In this document: positions 44,246 through 51,398 of the stretch, in pieces
Layout: the number at the start of each line of letters is the position of its first letter
Numbering within the stretch: the stretch's first letter is position 1
Assembly (NCBI RefSeq): GCF_902170565.1
Contig: NZ_CABHXX010000101.1
Location: 1 to 51,398, forward strand
Direction of reading: 5' to 3'
Source: Yersinia thracica
Lineage (GTDB): Bacteria; Pseudomonadota; Gammaproteobacteria; Enterobacterales; Enterobacteriaceae
DNA: 51,398 bases
Program-made: the position numbers and the translations under genes
Notes under the pieces: generated by a model
Seen by the model: the letters and a program-made list of their open reading frames with translations, nothing else
Told to the model about the DNA's origin: nothing
Databases searched by the model: none

Positions 44246-44262
44246 TGCACTTAATTGATGCG
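44246..44262. promoter_or_regulatory. NtrC-like enhancer site for astC
   Basis: TGCAC-TTAATTG-ATGCG fits the NtrC consensus GCAC-N7-GTGC with one core mismatch. It lies about 255 bp upstream of the sigma-54 promoter, a workable enhancer distance. The 645-bp gap 44000-44644 holds no gene. Confidence 0.5.
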
Positions 44263-44429
44263 CTCAATGCTCATTTATAGGGCGCTAAGAATAGCTATTG
44301 TTGATTTTATGTTGCCATAGTGTGATCTGACAGAGCAAAAATAAAAATTGGTGTTGAATGCATATAATTTCGAGAAAACCCACGTAACAGGCCAGTTTAG
44401 CTAATTAAATACAGTATGAATGCTGGCTA

Positions 44430-44447
44430 TTTGCATAATTATGCATT
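44430..44447. promoter_or_regulatory. ArgR-like box upstream of astC
   Basis: The core TGCATAATTATGCA is a perfect 14-bp palindrome in the shape of the ARG box TGAAT-W4-ATTCA, with one symmetric mismatch per half. It lies 54 bp upstream of the -24 element. ArgR takes part in ast induction in E. coli and Salmonella, which fits. Confidence 0.5.
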
Positions 44448-44500
44448 TTAAATATTTGTTTTAATGGGGATTATACATTTTATTCACATTCTGGTCGGTG

Positions 44501-44516
44501 TGGCACGAAAGCTGCT
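44501..44516 (+). promoter_or_regulatory. Sigma-54 promoter of the ast operon
   Basis: TGGCACGAAAGCTGCT at 44501-44516 matches TGGCACG-N4-TTGCT except for one T to C, with the essential GG and GC correctly spaced. It lies 128 bp before astC. The E. coli ast operon is likewise transcribed from a sigma-54, NtrC-dependent promoter under nitrogen limitation. Confidence 0.85.
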
Positions 44517-44536
44517 CTACACTTTATATCAGGTGA

Positions 44537-45889
<1,353 letters not shown>

Positions 45890-45932
45890 CACATAAGCCG
45901 TAACACTTCGGCAGTCAGCAAGGACCTTGAAT

Positions 45933-48448
<2,516 letters not shown>

Positions 48449-48507
48449 CTCATTTACCTGATTAGCCCTACGACATAATGAGAACATAGGCGCGAGTGGA
48501 GAATACG

Positions 48508-49851
48508 ATGGCAGGATATGAAGTGAACTTCGATGGATTGGTTGGGCTGACCCATCATTATGCGGGGTTGTCTTTTGGCAATGAAGCCTCTGCCAAACAT
48601 CAAAATGCACTCTCCAACCCGAAGCTAGCGGCAAAACAGGGTTTGCTGAAAATGAAAACGCTGGCTGACTTAGGGTACAAACAGGGCATATTGCCACCGC
48701 AGGAACGCCCCGCGATAGGTTTTTTACGCCAACTGGGATTCAGTGGTTCAGATGAACAAGTCTTGAGTGAAGTGGCGCGCAAATCTCCGCGCCTACTGTC
48801 GGCGGTGAGTTCAGCATCATCCATGTGGACGGCGAATGCGGCGACAGTTTCACCCTCCGCTGACAGTGCGGATAGCCGGGTTCATTTTACTGTTGCAAAC
48901 TTGAATAATAAATTTCATCGGGCCATTGAGGCCGATACAACGTCAGCAATATTAAAAAGTGTTTTCAATAACCATCGTCATTTTGTGCACCACGATGCCT
49001 TGCCTTCGGTCGAGTTATTTGGCGATGAGGGCGCGGCAAATCATAATCGTCTGGGGGGCGAGTATGACCACCCCGCGATCCAGGTCTTTGTTTATGGTCG
49101 TCAAGGGCTTGAGAGCGGAACAGCACCCAGCCGATATCCTGCCCGACAAACATTGGAGGCCAGCGAGGCCGTGGCGCGTTTACATCTGTTAGATCCTGAC
49201 CGGGCTATTTTTATTCAGCAAAATCCAGCGGTTATCGATCAAGGAGTATTCCACAACGATGTTATCGCGGTCAGTAATCAAAATGTGTTATTCCACCACC
49301 AACACGCATTCCTGCCCGATATTCAGGTAATGGATAGTTTGCGTCGCAAGATGGCGAGAATTGAGCAACAGCTGGTCACCATCGAAGTGCCCGCGGCGCA
49401 AGTTTCTGTCGGACAAGCGGTATCGACTTACCTGTTTAACAGCCAATTATTGAATAAACCCAATGGCAAGATGCTGCTGGTGATCCCACAAGAATCACAA
49501 GAAAGCCCAGCGGTGTGGGGATATCTATCTGAACTGATAAACAGCGGCGGCCCAATTGATGAAGTTAGGGTCTTTGACCTGCGCGAAAGCATGCATAATG
49601 GCGGTGGGCCAGCCTGTTTGCGCTTGCGTGTCGCGCTAAATGAAACAGAGTTGGCGGCGGTGAATAGTCGGGTGATGATGACCCCGGCATTGTTTGTCGC
49701 GCTGAATAATTGGGTCGACAAACATTATCGCGATCGTTTGCAATTTAAGGATTTAGCAGACCCGCAGTTGGTGCAAGAAGGGCGACAAGCATTGGACGAA
49801 CTGACGAAGATACTTAACCTTGGCTCAATATATCCGTTCCAGAATCATTAA
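48508..49851 (+). CDS. astB: N-succinylarginine dihydrolase AstB
   Basis: Second step of the pathway: hydrolyses N2-succinylarginine to succinylornithine, CO2 and two ammonia. The 447-residue product matches the E. coli length. It has the amidinotransferase fold with the catalytic Cys in [10 protein letters not shown], the acidic/His motifs [11 protein letters not shown] and [10 protein letters not shown], and the start [25 protein letters not shown] 48508 has GGAG 7 bases upstream. A GTG at 48496 is not needed. Confidence 0.95.
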   Translation: MAGYEVNFDGLVGLTHHYAGLSFGNEASAKHQNALSNPKLAAKQGLLKMKTLADLGYKQGILPPQERPAIGFLRQLGFSGSDEQVLSEVARKSPRLLSAVSSASSMWTANAATVSPSADSADSRVHFTVANLNNKFHRAIEADTTSAILKSVFNNHRHFVHHDALPSVELFGDEGAANHNRLGGEYDHPAIQVFVYGRQGLESGTAPSRYPARQTLEASEAVARLHLLDPDRAIFIQQNPAVIDQGVFHNDVIAVSNQNVLFHHQHAFLPDIQVMDSLRRKMARIEQQLVTIEVPAAQVSVGQAVSTYLFNSQLLNKPNGKMLLVIPQESQESPAVWGYLSELINSGGPIDEVRVFDLRESMHNGGGPACLRLRVALNETELAAVNSRVMMTPALFVALNNWVDKHYRDRLQFKDLADPQLVQEGRQALDELTKILNLGSIYPFQNH

Positions 49852-49932
49852 TAAAAACAAGACTATTATCCAATAAATCAGTCATCCAACGGCATGTGCC
49901 ATAAAAAGTATAAGTAAATTGAAGGAGCGATG

Positions 49933-50928
49933 ATGCTAGATTTTTTATCGGTCACACTCTCGGGGAATTCACCACAGGTTACCGGCGGTGAAACACCCAA
50001 TCTTAAGTGGCACTGGCTGGATGAGGGGGTGTTGATGCTGATACCCCACGGCAGTTATTCGCAGTCAGTGGTGTTATCGGCGGGTATTCATGGGAATGAA
50101 ACGGCTCCGATTGAGATTCTAAACCAATTGGTCTCAGACCTATTAACAGGCAAATTGCCGTTGGCAATACGTTTGTTGGTCATATTAGGCAATCCACCGG
50201 CTATCAGAGTCGGAAAGCGCTATCTCATTGTCGATATCAATCGCATGTTCGGTGGACGTCATCAAAATTACTTACCGACTGATGAGGCTCGACGGGCTGA
50301 AACTCTCGAACAAAGGGTGGGGGAGTTTTTTGCCGCCGACTTACAATCCACACGGCTACATTATGATTTACACACGGCGATTCGCGGTTCTTATCATACT
50401 CGATTTGGCTTATTGCCATATCGAACCACGCCATATTCAGCGGCTATGTTGCGTTGGTTAAAAGATAGTGAGCTAGAGGCATTAGTCATGCACACCGCCG
50501 CAGGAGGAACTTTCGCCCATTTCAGTAGTGAATTTTGTCAGGCGGCAAGTTGCACACTGGAATTAGGAAAAGCGCTGCCCTTTGGGGAAAATCAACTCGA
50601 ACAATTTAGTTCTATCACTGCCGGTTTGCGCGCATTAGCCGGTGGTGAGCAGCTGCCGGAGCGCTCTGGCGGGGCAATAATATTCTACCGTGTGGTGAAA
50701 TCACTGCTTAGGCAGCATGCAGATTTTAAACTGTGGGTGGCGGATGACACAGTGAATTTCACTCGCTATACGCAAGGGACATTGTTGGCAGAACAGCTTA
50801 ATGAGCATTATTACGTTGAACATGAATACGAATGGATCTTGTTCCCAAACCCAGGGGTCGCGTTGGGGTTACGTGCTGGGATCATGTTGGTGCAGATGGA
50901 TGAGAGTGAATTAAAAAAATATAAATAA
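49933..50928 (+). CDS. astE: Succinylglutamate desuccinylase AstE
   Basis: Last step: splits N-succinylglutamate to glutamate and succinate. Zinc-dependent enzyme of the AstE/AspA family, 331 residues. Zinc ligands are in SAGIHGNETAPIEIL (H and E) and YDLHTAIRGS (H); the catalytic Glu is in the C-terminal half, CTLELGKALPFG. Two ATGs stand in tandem; 49933 is preferred since AAGGAG is 5 bases upstream, while 49930 would leave only 2. It is the end of the operon, and a hairpin without a U-tract follows. Confidence 0.92.
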   Translation: MLDFLSVTLSGNSPQVTGGETPNLKWHWLDEGVLMLIPHGSYSQSVVLSAGIHGNETAPIEILNQLVSDLLTGKLPLAIRLLVILGNPPAIRVGKRYLIVDINRMFGGRHQNYLPTDEARRAETLEQRVGEFFAADLQSTRLHYDLHTAIRGSYHTRFGLLPYRTTPYSAAMLRWLKDSELEALVMHTAAGGTFAHFSSEFCQAASCTLELGKALPFGENQLEQFSSITAGLRALAGGEQLPERSGGAIIFYRVVKSLLRQHADFKLWVADDTVNFTRYTQGTLLAEQLNEHYYVEHEYEWILFPNPGVALGLRAGIMLVQMDESELKKYK

Positions 50929-51398
50929 GGGCATATTACTAATACCGCCCTAGATAGTTACCTAGGGTAATATCACTTACGGGCGTTCAACTTAAGTTAA
51001 ATTTAAAGTGATATATCGGTTTTAATATTCAAAAAAGTTAACGATTAACATCAGTAGCTCACTTTTTATTCATCAAATAAGAAAATATCTTATTTCATTT
51101 GCTATAAATAATCTGTCGTTTATTAAAACCCATCAAATTAGCAAACATCCTAAGCCCCTACTTTCTATAAACCTATCAAAGTCATTTATGTTTTATTTTT
51201 TCTTTGTTGCACCAAGTTGGATATTCAACCCTTTATTTATTGTGTTTTAAATAGTCGATAAATTGCTTTGAATATATAAAAAATGGAATAGAAGTGTGAT
51301 ATCCACTCCATTTTACAAATCTAATCACTCAAAAGAACAAAAAAGAAACAAATTGAAATGACTTTGCACCTAAATGGTGCTAATGCACTGTTTTAGTT
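50929..51398. other. Gene-free right edge with nested inverted repeats
   Basis: 470 bp without an ORF, AT-rich beyond 51010. Near the astE stop are CCCTAG-N8-CTAGGG (50948-50967) and a wider inverted repeat ATATCACTT/AAGTGATAT (50970-50978 and 51006-51014) that encloses the palindrome AACTTAAGTT. Neither is followed by a U-tract. They may form the 3' end of the ast transcript or be remains of a small palindromic element. Confidence 0.5.

Overview
The window reads as a chromosomal segment of a Yersinia-like member of the Enterobacterales. This rests on gene content: an hmsHFRS/pgaABCD biofilm operon, a fetMP-type iron operon, an astCADBE operon and a cbl-type LysR regulator. The moderate, somewhat AT-rich composition and the strong enterobacterial promoter signals agree. 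The species cannot be fixed from the sequence alone. No rRNA, tRNA, insertion sequence, prophage or CRISPR array was seen.

Layout. (1) 0.5-4.3 kb: a 2-hydroxycarboxylate carrier facing a CitA/CitB (DpiB/DpiA) two-component system. (2) 4.6-8.4 kb: a DeoR-type repressor divergent from otnK-otnC-otnI for four-carbon acid sugars, with a CRP-like site between them and no dehydrogenase or permease gene. (3) 8.8-11.6 kb: glutaminase and a 14-TM-type MFS transporter. (4) 11.7-12.4 kb: a decayed penicillin-acylase-family gene. (5) 12.6-21.4 kb: an unknown gene divergent, across a perfect FNR box, from an eight-gene iron system: FTR1 permease, P19, DUF2318 membrane protein, two FtsX-like permeases, ABC ATPase, TlpA thioredoxin and cytochrome c. 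(6) 21.6-24.8 kb: tehB, then a Fur-box-preceded FhuF-like ferric reductase and an M24 hydrolase. (7) 25.5-31.8 kb: pgaABCD (hmsHFRS) with an RcsAB-like box upstream.

(8) 32-34 kb: a GNAT acetyltransferase, then a Pho box, a 97-codon leader ORF and phoH. (9) 34.2-36.4 kb: chaA and a Fur-controlled siderophore-interacting reductase. (10) 36.9-42.4 kb: cbl, an unpartnered NarX-like nitrate sensor and a cyanide-insensitive-type bd oxidase operon (cioA-cioB plus a 55-residue DUF2474 subunit easily missed by gene callers). (11) 42.6-44 kb: a YdcR/MocR-type regulator. (12) 44.6-50.9 kb: astCADBE for arginine succinylation, preceded by a sigma-54 promoter with NtrC-like and ArgR-like sites.

Themes that connect the genes are iron acquisition (fet operon, FhuF, SIP), respiration and redox sensing (FNR box, NarX-like sensor, bd oxidase), nutrient-stress control (Pho box, sigma-54/NtrC) and surface polysaccharide. 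The least understood parts are the fet operon redox tail, whose cytochrome c has no methionine for the heme, the paired inverted operators around the SIP Fur box, and the phoH leader ORF. All functional calls come from reading protein motifs and gene order; no database search was run.
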